A DNA stretch of 64,000 nucleotides. Origin: Miscanthus floridulus (taxonomy: Eukaryota; Streptophyta; Magnoliopsida; Poales; Poaceae). Under the pieces are notes generated by a model, which was given only the letters and a program-made list of their open reading frames with translations, did no database searches and was not told the DNA's origin. Each line of letters opens with the position of its first letter. Position 1 is the first letter of the stretch. The translations under genes were made by a program, and so were the position numbers. Shown piece by piece: positions 19,332-31,061 of this stretch. Where the stretch lies: assembly GCF_019320115.1 (NCBI RefSeq), contig NC_089589.1:20138326-20202325 (forward strand), written 5' to 3'.

Positions 19332-22318
19332 ATGCTAAACACCACTCGGGTTCACGACAACACCCAAGGCAATGGTCCACCTCTGGTAGAGCTATTGTCC
19401 TTTAGTTCCGACCTTGGCGTAATCGGCACGACCATCACTGTCTTCGACAGGAAACGAGGTCAAATCATCTACAGGAAAGAGGAGCAAGGAGTGGAAAAAG
19501 GTATATATATATATCTATCATATCTACTGCTGCGAACACAAGGTTGATACGTGCCATTTTGGTTCGATTTTATGATAAGTAATTGTCAACGAGCTGATGC
19601 CTCGGATTGAGTTTGGTGACTAATCATGGAGTGAGTGGGGTGTGGAACATGTCTCTTGCTTGTGGTGCGCAGGTGTAGAGCTCGGAGGCGGCGGTCGATG
19701 GTGAGGTGAAGGTCAAGTAGGGACGAGCCGTGCCGATGGACTGTGAGCGGTGAAGAACGGACGTGAGGCTTCGACCGAGGGACCAGGAGGCCGGGTGACC
19801 AACCGCGGTGGCCGACACTTGGGGACATCGACAAACGCAAGTGTACATAGGAGTTGACCGTGTTGACCAAGTCAAGACGGCGGCCGGGCGAGTCGAGCGG
19901 AGGCACTGGAAGACTTGGCGGCTGGGCGATTGAGGACGCGGTGACACGTGTCGAGGTGCGGGGGACGCGTATAGAGTACGCTACTCGCGGACGATTTGGT
20001 GGTTTGGACCTCAAAACCACCGGCGGACGGTTTCCGGGTTTGGTCCTCAAAACCCTGGCGAAGGTTCCGAGGAGGAACGGGGGTAGCATGTGGCGGAATC
20101 ACAGAGGTTGCGTCAAGGCGAAGCAAATCTGTGAAGGAAGCGTGGCCGTCCGATCGATAGAAAAAGAGTTAGAACATTACGCCATCAGGTCAAGTGGTTC
20201 GTCTCAAAATATCTAGGAGCAAAATTGAAACTATGTAATAGCTCTGATAAATAAGATGAGGATGCCCCAATCATCCTCACCTCTCCTCATTTTCGTTTGT
20301 CCATTTGAGTTTGTGGCCACGATCTGAATTTCCCGGGGCTTGAGTTGATTTCAGGCGATGATCGCCTGGAGTAGCTTCTCAAGTCGCTGGTGTTTACCTG
20401 CGCAAATTTTGGGAACGAATCATGGTGATTTGATTGGGTTTTTCGTCAATTTTTGCTGCACCCCCTTATCTGCTCGAGCCCGTCGTTCTCTCTCTTCGTG
20501 GCGCTTGAGTAGCGGTCGGGTACAGGGGTGTCGACACGTGCAGACCCGTGTCCGTTCCTTCTCCCTCTCTCTGTGGCCGCTCCTTTGCTTGCTGCTCGCC
20601 GGTTTTCAGAGCCGATCAGGGTTGCTCGGTTGCAATCTGCTTGCACAGGTGGTCCCCAGTCTCTCTCCCGTCGGTCTTTGCTGTTTGCAGCTTCGAGCGG
20701 TGCAGCCCCTGCTGAAGCACTCCTGCAGCTCGCCCTTCCGTTTCTTTGTGTTGAGCATTGCTAGCAGCTCATCGGTGCAGGCCGATGCTGGTCGGTTCCC
20801 CAGGTTGAGGTGTCGGCGTTTCAGGAACTAGGCACGGGAGGTTTCTCTGTGTTTTTGGTTCGATTCAGCAATCCTACAGCAGGAGTAGCAGTTCACGTGT
20901 TTTAAATCGTCAGGCTTTTGGAGATGTCACACTCAAGCAATAGTGTTTGGAATATTTAATTCCTTCTAAGCAAATTGTTGCTTGATTTCTTTGTCCTATT
21001 GCTTGAATTTCTGCTCTCGGCAGTTTTCTTCTTGCAGTGAGCTGCTCTCTCTCTCTCTCTCTCTGTTCTCTGCTGTTCGTGCGGTGTGCAGCCCCACGGC
21101 GTCTCTCTTTCACTGCTGGAATTTCCAGCCCTTGTGCCTGAGAATTCCCGGCCCTACCGTGCTGTGTCTTCCGCGGCTTGCCTGTTTGAGCTTCGTTTTG
21201 CATTCTGGTTCTTCTGTGGTGTCCCGCAGTGTTCCTAGAAAACATCCACACATTTGTTTGGGTCGTGGACATCGTTTTTGTTGCTCTGAGTGTTTAGCGA
21301 TGATTTTGGGACAGTGGTCAAATATTTCGAAAAAAATTTGAGGCTACCATTCACCCCCTCTGGTCATCGTTTTCAATCCTTCAACTACTGCTACTAATAA
21401 TGCCTCGTAATAACCATCCATATATCTTTTGATATCCAAGCAATATTTTAATCAAGTAGTGCATGCATGTAGGGAGGAATGATCGATTTGGTGCTGACTG
21501 GACCATACACAAGGATCTCGGCGGCGTATGGGTGCTTCGCCATCAGAATTGACATGCCCCCACCGGCCACCGCTCCCATCAAATGGGAATGGGATTGCTA
21601 TGACCCCAAGTACGCTGCCCAAGTCGACTGAGAACCCGTGAGCCACATTATCTGCACTCCACATGACAACCGCGAGGTAGCAGAGGTGACGTACGCGGTG
21701 ATGTCCAATGCCCGGCAGGCCACTGTGCAGGTCAAGCTGCGGCCCAAAGATGGGGCCAGCCGTGGTGGCATCATCAGTGTTGAAATCACTGCGGTCATCG
21801 AGGACTTCAAAGTCGGAGACAAAATCGAAGACAAACACAAGAGCGTCCTCTTCAGGCGTGCAAGGGAAAAGGGTCAGACATTCCCCACTACCAAAGACAA
21901 CTCATGGTACCTTCTTCCGCTGGCGAGGAATGTGGTTGTAGTGCCATGCGGTAGTGCTCTTGACATTGAGGTGAAGCTCCAGATTGAAACTGACGACAGC
22001 AAGCAAGTTCCATTGAATGTTCCTCTCAGCTTCGATAATGGAATTTGTTCGAGTAAAACTGGCAACGGCAAGGAAGTCGAAGTCCAAGTGGAAGTCACCT
22101 GGTACCCGGAGGTAAACTTTATATATATTGAGGAGATTTGCAAGCATGCACTAGCGGCGTTGAGCCGAACATTGAGGACACTTATATTAATTATCACTAA
22201 TTTTCTTCTTTAAACGAATAATCATCTCATCTATTGATTGACAATTAATATACTGCAGATCACACGGCTGGAGGAAACCCAAGAGATTGACCAGCCAGAA
22301 TTAAAGCTCCCAGCAGAG
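19332..22318 (+). pseudogene. DUF6598-like domain of module B
   Basis: Inferred exons are 19332-19500, about 21473/21477-22111 and 22259-22318. The first has the strand pattern GTTITVFDRKRGQIIYR, the second MIDLVLTGPYTRI, EVTYAVMSNARQATVQV and ends VQVEVTWYPE. These features match the C-terminal beta-rich domain I know as DUF6598, found in grass RIP-related proteins; function unknown. Exon 2 has an in-frame TGA at 21629-21631, absent in the module C copy. The first intron contains a 1.9-kb insertion; in module C the same intron is about 100 bp. The domain precedes an RIP exon in the same orientation. Confidence 0.65.
19528..21383 (+). mobile_element. Probable solo LTR inside the DUF6598 intron
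   Basis: About 1.86 kb present here but absent from the equivalent intron at 29624-29728. The right end (CCATTCACCCCCTCTGG ... CCTTCA) resembles the end of plant copia LTRs, but no primer-binding site or coding region follows, which suggests a solo LTR. Boundaries are tentative: CTACTGCT occurs on both sides, and a TG...CA reading gives TCTAC versus ACTAC as flanks. Confidence 0.5.
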
Positions 22319-22910
22319 GTAAAGATTATTGAACAGATTGGCCGGCACTAGCTAGTTGGTAGTTGATGGCATTTGCTTGCGCCTAACATTCAAGACATCT
22401 GTTATCACTTTGCTTCCTATTAGTTAATTTTGAAAAATATTCTCCAACTGCAGGACGAAATGATGTTTGGGAAGATGGTTGAAGTAGTCCACACCATCGG
22501 AGATGAAGCGTCATTCACTAAATTCATAATGCATCTACGTAGCATTCTAGCTGAACACTCAGACCCTGAGGTTATCTTTGAACTCCACCCAATGCTCGCG
22601 AAGCAGCATGCTGAACAACCGAAGAGGTGGCTCCACGTCAAGCTGCATGTGGTGGAGGGCGAGGAAGCGTTGTCGACAACCCTACTCATGAGGGATGACG
22701 ACTTGTACGTCCATGGCTTCATGAACCAGCAAGGAGGAGTCTGCTGTTATGAGCTTCTCGACGACAACGATGGCAGCGTCGGTATGCTCCCAAAAGATTA
22801 CAATCCCAAACGCCTAGCCTGGGGCATCAACTACAGGAACATACTAGGTGTCGATCGCAAAGAAGCAGTAGTGGATAAACTGGCATCCGCGAAGCTGGAC
22901 AAGACCTTCA

Positions 22911-23410
22911 TGTTAAGATTTCTTCTGATCACATAGTCATAGATCTAGCCGGGTACATCTTGTAAATGGATAACATGTCCTAGTACATGAACTAGACAGA
23001 GATTAGAGGGAGGAGTAGTGCTAGATTACCAACCATCGTAGGCCTTCGATCCAGAGGCGTCGGCCATGGTCGTTGTGTCGGTGTCTGCGCGAGGGCAGCG
23101 ACGGTCGGTGAGGACGGTGACGGTGATGGGCGGTGGCGACCAGCGGTGAAGACCGGTGGCGGCGCAGTGCAGTGGTGGCGGTGCTTCCCATCACTGGCTG
23201 CGCCCCTCACTAGATCGGGTTAGGGTTTATCGGTGGGGAGCTCGGCTCAGGCCAACCTCGTACTCAGAGCCGCTGGCCCCCACCTCTATATATAGCGCAG
23301 TGTGACAGGGGGCCTCCAGCCATAATGGGCTGGGCGTCCCCGATCAGGGCACGGATCAAAGGCCCAACTGGGCCGTTGGGCCTAGTTTGAGATTAGAGAT
23401 CAATCTAACA
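22911..23410 (-). repeat. 3-prime LTR of copia element 1
   Basis: 500 bp, TGTTAAGATTTC ... CAATCTAACA in plus orientation. On the minus strand it contains CTATATATAGAGG, a likely TATA box. Confidence 0.95.
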
Positions 23411-26400
23411 ATCTCCCCCTTGATCTCCTACCATCTTTCAATTTCATATCATTTACTTTTGTTCACTCCATTACAGATTAGCGCATAGAGCATGTTTCAT
23501 CGTCACGGTCAATTGCCGATAGATTTAACAACTACAACACACCGCTCTGTTCTGAAATAGATACTTAACTTTGGACCTTCTTTTGTCCAGGAATTATAGG
23601 CTTTCCCTTAAATCCATGCCGGCTACATGTTCTCTGAACACGTTGGGTGGTAAGCCTTTTGTAAGCGAATCCGCGAGCATCTATCAGCTCCCGCATAATC
23701 AGAATCTGAATATCCCACTATATAGAGTGAATCTGATCTTCTATACGTCATCATGAGGCTTTTCGTTCCTTGCAAATAACGCAAGACTTTCTTTACTAAT
23801 TTCCAGTGTTCTGTTCCAGGATTGCTCTGGAATCTGCCAAGTAACCCGGTAACAAATGCCAAGACAGGGCGCGTACATACTTGAGCATATTGGAAGCTTC
23901 CGACATCTGAAGCATATGGAACCATTTTCATTTGATCGATCTCATACTGATTCCTGGGGCATTGAAAATCCCCATATCTGTCGCCCTTGACTATAGGAGC
24001 AGGTGAGGGACTACATTTGTGTATATTTAATTTCTTTAAGATATTTTCTATGTATGCATTTTGTGACAGTCCTAATACCCCTTTACTTCTATCTCGGTGA
24101 ATCTCGATCCCAAGAACGAACGAAGTTTCACCAAGATCTTTCATATCAAATTTTGAGGACAAAAACTTCTTTGTCTCCAGTAGTAGACTGACATCACTAC
24201 TAGCAAGTAAGATATCATCCACATACAGGACAAGAAAGATAAACTTCCCATTCTTAAACTTTGCATAGACACAATTGTCCTCTACATTCTCTTTAAACCC
24301 AAAATTCCTTATTGTCTGATCAAACTTCAAGTACCACTGTCTTGAAGTTTGTTTTAATCCATAAATGGATTTCTTTAGGTGGCATCACATTCATTCTTTT
24401 CCTTCCATAACAAAACCTTTCGGTTGTGCCATGTAAACATTTTTCTCCAAGTCCCCGTTGAGAAATGCCGTCTTTACATCCATCTGATGTAATTCTAAAT
24501 CGTAATGTGCCACTAATGCCATTATGATTCTGAAGGAATCCTTACATGAGACTGGAGAAAAGGTCTCATTGTAATCAATAATTTCTCTTTGCGTAAAGCC
24601 TTTTGCCACAAGTCGCGCTTTATATCTCTCTATATTCCCTTGAGAGTCAAGTTTTATTTTGTAGACCCATTTACAACATACTATTTTGGCTCCTTTAGGA
24701 ATTATTTCCAAGTCCCAAACTTTATTGGCATTCATAGATTTCATTTCATCTTCCATGGCCTCAAGCCACTTTGATGAATGATCACTTCTCATGGCTTCTT
24801 CAAATGAGGTGGAATCATCCTCCATTTAAAATTTCTCAGTGTTGTATACTTCATAGTCAGCAGGAATAGCTGATTGTCTAACTCTTTGAGACCTTCTAGG
24901 GGCCTCCACATTTGACACATCTTCTGTGTTGAGGCTATTGTTGCTCCCCCTCATGTGTGGCAATAGGTTCTACAGGATCCTGAAGAACAGGTTCATCATC
25001 GTCATTCATTGTTGCCACAGGCAGAATAACAACAGGTGCTGGCACCACAGTATCTTGCACTGTTAGTTCAGCGACAAGAGGTAGTGAGAAAAATGGCTCA
25101 TGAATCATTGGAGTGGGCGCATACACTTGCTTCTCTTCAAGGTCAATTTCTTGAGCTACCATGCTCCCCCTCATCATTTCATCCTCTAGGAAGACAGCGT
25201 GTCTTGTTTCCACAAACTTTGTATGTCTGTCTGGAGAGTAGAAACGAAAACCTTTTGACTTTTTCTGGGTAGCCAATGAAATGGCAACTTACTGTTTTAG
25301 GATCTAGCTTCCCAATATTTGGGTTAAATCCTTTAGCCTCAGCAGGACTTCCCCACACACGTAAGTGGTTTAGTGAGGGTACTCTTCCTGTCCACAACTC
25401 ATACGGTGTTTTGGGCACCGACTTACTTGGTACTCTATTGAGAATATGAATGACGTTTTTTAACGCCTCCATCCACAGGCTCAACGGCAAGGTGGAGTAA
25501 CTTATCATACTACGCACCATATCCATCAGGGTACGATTGCGTCTTTCAGCTACTCCATTCTGCTGAGGTTCGCCCGGTGTAGAATACTGGGCTACTATGC
25601 TATTCTCCTGTAAGAACCTTGCAAAAGGTCCAGGAACTTAGCCATATGGGGTATGCCGACCGTAGTACTCCCCCCACGGTCGGATCTGACTATCTTAATC
25701 TTTAAATTGTGTTGGTTTTCAACTTCTACCTTAAATATCTTAAATTTATCCAATGCTTTTGTTCTTTCTTTGATTGGATAAATGTAGCCATAACGGGAGT
25801 AATCATCTGTGAATGTTATGAACGAATCATAACCATCCACACCCTTTACAGGAAACGGACCACAGATGTCTGTGTGAATAATATGTAAAATTCCTGCGCT
25901 TCGTTTGGCATCTTTCTTAATTTTCTTTACATACTTTCCTTTTATGCATTCTCTGTATTGTTCTAAATCTGAGAACTCTAATGGAGGAAGAATATCATTC
26001 TTAACTAGTCTTTCTATTCTCCCCCTTGAAATATGGCCTAAACGACAGTGCCATAATTTTGATGACGCATCGTGAGCTCTCTTTCGTTTTCTGTTTACAT
26101 CCGCAGACGAGGATACATTCTCATTGTCGCACGCAACGTTCCCATCATCGTATACAACATTCACATCATCACGTAATGATAACAAATAAAGCTCATTTTG
26201 TAAGATAGCAAGACCAACACATGCATTATTAAATGTTATCTTACATTTGCCATTTCCAAAATGGCAATCATATCCATCATTGTCCAAGCATGAAACACTA
26301 ATCAAGTTTCTCTGTAAAGAGGGAACATAAAGTACATCTCTAAGTAAAAGTGTGAAGCCATCAGCAAGCTCTAGAGAAAGATCGCCAACGGCTTCAACAT

Positions 26401-27433
26401 CTGCTCGGACTCCATTTGCAACTTTAACGTGTCTTTCTCTTCTTTGCGTAGTCCTCGTCGAACGGAATCCCTGTAAGGAATTAGCAATATGAACAGTTGC
26501 ACCTGAGTCAATCCACCAAGTAGATTTCGAATACTGTACATACATGAATTCATTTATGAACGTAATAATGTTCTCACATTTCTTTGCCATGATCATCTTT
26601 AAGTAATCGGGACAATCTTTCTTATAATGTCCCATCTTCTTGCAATAGAGACACTGGTCTTTCTTTACTGTGAACTTGTTCTGCTGAGGCTGATGCAGCA
26701 TGGGACCCTTTCCCTTTGACTTTGAGGAGGAGTTAGCATTATTATTCTTTTTCTTGTTGTCTTTCACATAATTGATAGTGCCACCATTGGTAGCTTTCAT
26801 TCTCTCCTCCTCTTGCACACACATAGCAATGAGCCTCTCTAAGTCCCACTTCTCGGGCTGTATGTTGTAGTTGACAACAAAAGTGTCAAATTTCTTAGGC
26901 AAGGAAGCAAAAATCAGATGGATAAGGAATTCTTCCTTGAGAGCCCGATCCATTGGTTTTAGCTTGGATGCCAAATTGCTCATCCTTAGTATGTGCTCTC
27001 TTATGCCACCATTTCCAGAGTACCTGTCAGTCACCAGCTGCTTTATCAGCTAGGTAGCATATGTCTTTGAAGAGCTAGTGAACTGACTCTTTATTCTATC
27101 GAGGTACTCGGTGACCGTGTCATACTCTGGGATTGAGCCCACAATTGTAGGCTCAATCGTGTTCTTTATCACAGCCAAACATTTCTTATTGGCAGTTACC
27201 CACTTCCTATGCTCAAGGTCATAGGACATCTTTTGGGATGCAAAATTCCTCTCTCTAGTTGCCCAAGCGGCATCAGCCTTGTTTGTCTCCCTCACCGGTG
27301 CCACTGGCTCAGTGGGACACGGTGAGGTGACTACACAGTCCACCTCAGTCAAGATGAAGGCCATGTCAATCTTTTTCTTCCACTCCGTGTAGTTGTCACA
27401 TTTGAGAGCGGGGATCTCTTTGATACAACCCAT
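23411..27433 (-). pseudogene. gag-pol of copia element 1
   Basis: The start is probably ATG at 27433. Gag ends in a CCHC knuckle (CLYCKKMGHYKKDC, near 26660-26620), followed by protease WWIDSGATVHI, integrase (IHTDICGPF, TDDYSRYGY, VRSDRGG), reverse transcriptase (NKVWDLEIIPKGAK, MDVKTAFLNGDLE, LYVDDILLASSD) and RNase H start (GYSDSDYAG). There is TAG at 27050-27052 in gag, and the frame shifts several times after 25595. RNase H is cut short: after DYAG (near 23700) the sequence jumps to the C-terminal tail, with a few hundred bases missing compared with element 2. It cannot encode a complete polyprotein. Confidence 0.92.
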
Positions 27434-27457
27434 TAAGTTGTATCCGTCAGAAAACAC

Positions 27458-28634
27458 AATTCATATAGAGTGAGAACATAAACATAATAATAACAATTGC
27501 ATGCCTTAGTTCCAACGTTGGTCAAAATTAAAACATACAACTGTTTATACATTAAATCTACATCACCGTTGGGCAGAAATAAAAATAATGCATAAAATCA
27601 TTAAAATTACGATATTGTTATTAACAACGTTGGTCAGAAAATAACAACATCATAATCATGTCAAATCTCTTTTCCTCCAATTAAATATCACGTTGGTTCA
27701 AAATAACTGGAGAATAAACTATTTCTTTAGCAGCAGAAAATGTAAAAAATTATCTATTTTTCAGAAGCATTTCTCTGTAATTTCTCTATTCTCTGAAAAT
27801 TTATCCCGTTGGTTCAAAATTTAACAGAGAATTACAACAAAATTTATCAAAATTTACTTCTGAAATTGTCAAAACTGCTGCTGAAAAATAAATAAAAGCT
27901 TAAAACATTAGCAACTGTTCATTTGGCCCGGCCTCTGGAAAACAGTACGCGGCCTAGCTCAACAGCGCAGCAGCGCGCGGCCCATTCTTAAAAAATGGCC
28001 CACGCCGATCGTGCGAGCCGCCCTCCCCTGCGCCCAGGCCGCAACCTGGGCCTGGGCTGGGAATTCGGCCCATAGCGCGCGCTGCTGCACCACCCCACCT
28101 AGGCCAGCTGCCGGTCCAGACGATCTCGGCCGCTGGTTTCCATCCGACAGCCAGGCGTCAATATCGCGAGAACAAAACCGCCGCCGCGGCCGTCTCACCC
28201 GAAACCCTAGCTCACTCACCCCTCCCTCTTCTCTCTCTACGCCCGCGCTCCTTCTTCCTCAGCGCAGCAACAGCGAGCAGCGACCGAGCGAAAAAAGGGA
28301 GAGAACATGGCATCGTGGGTGAGCGCGCCGCCATCGAGCGGACTAGCGGTGGCGCCCTTGGCCGTAGCTCGCACGGCTCGGCCATCTTCCCGCGCGCCGG
28401 CGAGGCGGCAGCACGGTGCACGGCGAGGTAGGCCCCTTCCCCTCTTCCCCTTTCTCCTTTTCTTCACCCTGTTAGGGTTAGGGTTCGGTGACCCTCTGTC
28501 TTTCTGTTTCTTCCCCCCGATTAGGGTTAGGGTTTCAATCCGAACCGCATCGAACCCTCTATTACTCTTCGATTTTTTTTCAATTCTCTACCCCATACTA
28601 GATCTACACACTGGCAACCCGGCTCTGGTACCAT
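27458..28634 (-). other. 5-prime untranslated leader of copia element 1
   Basis: Between the primer-binding site and gag. GC-rich near the LTR, then AT-rich with partial repeats (CCGTTGGTTCAAAAT, AACGTTGGTCA). A similar leader lies at 31062-32560 in element 2. Frames here are not considered genes. Confidence 0.6.
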
Positions 28635-29134
28635 TGTAAAGATTTCTTCTGATCACATAGTCATAGATCTAGCCGGGTACATCTTGTAAATGGATAACAT
28701 GTCCTAGTACATGAACTAGACAGAGATTAGAGGGAGGAGTAGTGCTAGGTTACCGACCATCGTAGGCCTTCGATCCAGAGGCGTCGGCCATGGTTGTTGT
28801 GTCGGTGTCTGCGCGAGGGCAGCGACGGTCAGTGAGGATGGTGACGGTGATGGGCGGTGGCGACCGGCGGTGAAGACTGGTGGCGACGCAGTACAGTGGT
28901 GGTGGTGCTTCCTGTCACTGGCTGCACCCCTCACTAGATCGGGTTAGGGTTTATCGGTGGGGAGCTCGGCTCAGGCGAACCTCGTACTCAGAGCCACCGG
29001 CCCCCACCTCTATATATAGCGCAGTGTGATAGGGGGCCTCCAGCCATAGTGGGTTGGGAGCCCCCGATCAGGACGCGGATCAAAGGCCCAACTGGGCTGT
29101 TGGGCCTAGTTTGAGGTTAGAGATCAATCTAACA
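28635..29134 (-). repeat. 5-prime LTR of copia element 1
   Basis: 500 bp, TGTAAAGATTTC ... CAATCTAACA in plus orientation. The same TATA-like CTATATATAGAGG on the minus strand would drive the element. Confidence 0.95.
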
Positions 29135-29477
29135 TTTCAAGGTTAACGCCGTGCGAGTGCTGTCGAGGTGGAGCCACTCAGATCAACATCAACAGGAGCA
29201 GGTTCCTCTGCCTGGTAGCAATACCAATATGAGCGCCAGGGTGGCACTTGTGGGCCTCATCTTCATGATATGCGAGTCCGCTAGGATGAATTCTGTGCGC
29301 GACTCCTTTGCAGATGGGTGGAGCAGCAGCAAGGGATTCACCAAGGAACTGATGGATGAATACGTGTGCAAATATGGGGAAATGTCACGCAGGCTGCGGG
29401 CGTGGAAGAGGAGAAACTACGCCGAGGCACACTGCATTTCGGAGCTGCAAGCAACGTACCTCGTGCTCAACACCTAG

Positions 29478-30498
29478 TTACCTGGCCGAGCCCGGGTGGA
29501 GCTGTTGGCCTTGTCCATGCGTGGCGACCTTCTGGTGGAAGGCATCAAAATCGTTGTCTTTGATGGCAAACGAGGCCAGATTATCTACACGGAGGAGGAG
29601 CAAGGAAAAGAAGAGGAGAACCGGTATAGGAGTACATAAATCATGTCCAATGCCGTGTGTGTGTGTGTGTGTGAATCTTTTTCGCATCCAATCTACTGTT
29701 ATATTAATCAATGACTGCATGCATGTAGGGAATGGTCGATTTGGTTCTGACTGGATCCTACAGGGGCATCTTGGCGGAGTACGGGTGTTTCGCCATCAAA
29801 ATCGACATCCCAAGGACAACATCTACTCGCAGCGGCAGCGACGAGCATCCTCCCAGTAAATGGGAATGGGATTGCGATGACCCAAATCACGCTGCTCAAG
29901 TGGGTACAATGCAACCCGCCCACGGTATCATTAGTTCTCCAGACGGGCACAAGGTAGCTGAGGTCACCTATGCCGTGATGTCAGATGCCCGGGAGGCCAC
30001 TGTGCAGGTCAGGCTACGACTCAAAGGTGGGAACATCCCCAGTTGCGTCAGCAGTGGTAAAATCACCGCCCTCATCGATGGCTTCGACGTCCCGAGCGTC
30101 CTCCTCAACTGTTACTCAGAGGCAACGGGTTGTCGGTGTTTGTTGACTACTTCAACTGCTGGAGACTCATGGTTCCTTCTTCAGCTGGCGAGGAACGTGG
30201 TTGCAGTGCCATGTTGTCGCGTGCTTCACATAGATGTGAACCTGCAGATCAAAACTAACGAGGACATGGGAATTGAACTGAAAGCTCTTCTCAGTTCGAC
30301 AACAATGGAATCCGTTCGAGTAAAACTGACGACGGCAATGAAGTCCAAGTGGAAGTCACCTGGTACCCAGAGCAAATAACCAGTGAAGAGGCTAATTTTA
30401 TTAGTGGTTCATGGGACTGGGACTGGCTGCCGGAGCAAATAACCAGTAAAGAGGCTGATGAGATTAGTACTCTGACAGAACAAAGTGGTCCATCGGAG
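29478..30498 (+). pseudogene. DUF6598-like domain of module C
   Basis: Follows the RIP domain of module B in the same frame, separated only by TAG at 29475-29477. Exon 1 (29478-29623) carries GIKIVVFDGKRGQIIY; exon 2 starts about 29729 with MVDLVLTGSYRGI and continues through EVTYAVMSDAREATVQV. A one-base deletion relative to module B near 30296 shifts the frame, and the expected VTWYPE ending appears in the next frame (30349 onward). Unlike module B there is no intron after VTWYPE; instead a short segment containing EQITS is duplicated (30376-30450) before a donor at 30499. Likely a decayed copy. Confidence 0.65.
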
Positions 30499-30654
30499 GT
30501 AAAGGAGGACTATCTAATTGCTTGCGCCAACCATTGAATACACATTTCATTGCATATATACATATATCTCTTTCCTTCTTGTTTTAACTAAATTCGCTCC
30601 GGTACTACATATATGCAGGTCACAACGGTGTCTGAGGAATATCAAACTGAAGTA

Positions 30655-31061
30655 CGTTAGTTGATCTCCACCAATAGGTCTTACGGCCTATTAGGCCCTT
30701 GGATCTGCGCCCTGATCGGGGGCGCCCAACCCTAATATGGTTGGTGGGCCCCTGTCGCATAGCACTATAAATAGAGGAGTGGGGAACTGGGCTCGACTAA
30801 CGAAGTTGACCGGAGCCGCCGCAATCCCACCACAGTAAACCTAATCCGATCAAAGGAGTGCTGCCAGCGACGGGAAGCCCACCGACTCCACCGTCGCCCC
30901 TGTAGGGTCACCACCGTCGCCACTGGACCTCGCCTGCATCGCCACCACGACGCCTACAACGCCATGGTACCGGCGTCTGCACTGCTGCGGCGAAACTACG
31001 CAAGGGTGAGGAGGCTTACCCCGGATCGACGGTTACAGAAAGGTACATAAAGAACTTAACA
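30655..31061 (+). repeat. 5-prime LTR of copia element 2
   Basis: Starts CGTTAGTTGATC (the expected TG changed to CG) and ends CTTAACA. ACTATAAATAGAGG near 30764 is the probable TATA box. Confidence 0.93.

Larger units (their letters stand above)
22911..29134 (-). mobile_element. Ty1-copia LTR retrotransposon 1 (defective)
   Basis: LTRs of exactly 500 bp at both ends (22911-23410 and 28635-29134) differ at about 26 positions by my count, near 5%. Coding is on the minus strand, so the 28.6-29.1 kb copy is the 5-prime LTR. The primer-binding site beside it reads TGGTACCAGAGCC (initiator-Met type), and a purine tract AAGGGGGAGATTG abuts the other LTR. Gag, protease, integrase, reverse transcriptase and a truncated RNase H follow in copia order. 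Flanking CTTCA/TTTCA is the presumed target duplication with one change. Inserted into the RIP exon of module B, antisense to it. Confidence 0.95.
22454..29477 (+). pseudogene. RIP domain of module B, split by a copia element
   Basis: The 5-prime part (22454-22910) follows a CTGCAG acceptor and encodes the N-terminal half of an RIP fold, including LYVHGFMNQQ with the conserved Tyr and NYRNILG with the second Tyr. A copia retrotransposon begins at 22911. Similarity to the uninterrupted module at 36.3 kb resumes right after the element, through 29477, and includes the active-site stretch FMICESARMN and the Trp of FADGW. Each half is open on its own; the insertion is the main visible lesion. Short flanks CTTCA and TTTCA fit an almost intact 5-bp duplication. 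RIPs remove one adenine from the sarcin-ricin loop of 28S rRNA. No signal peptide is visible, consistent with the cytosolic cereal type. Confidence 0.75.
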
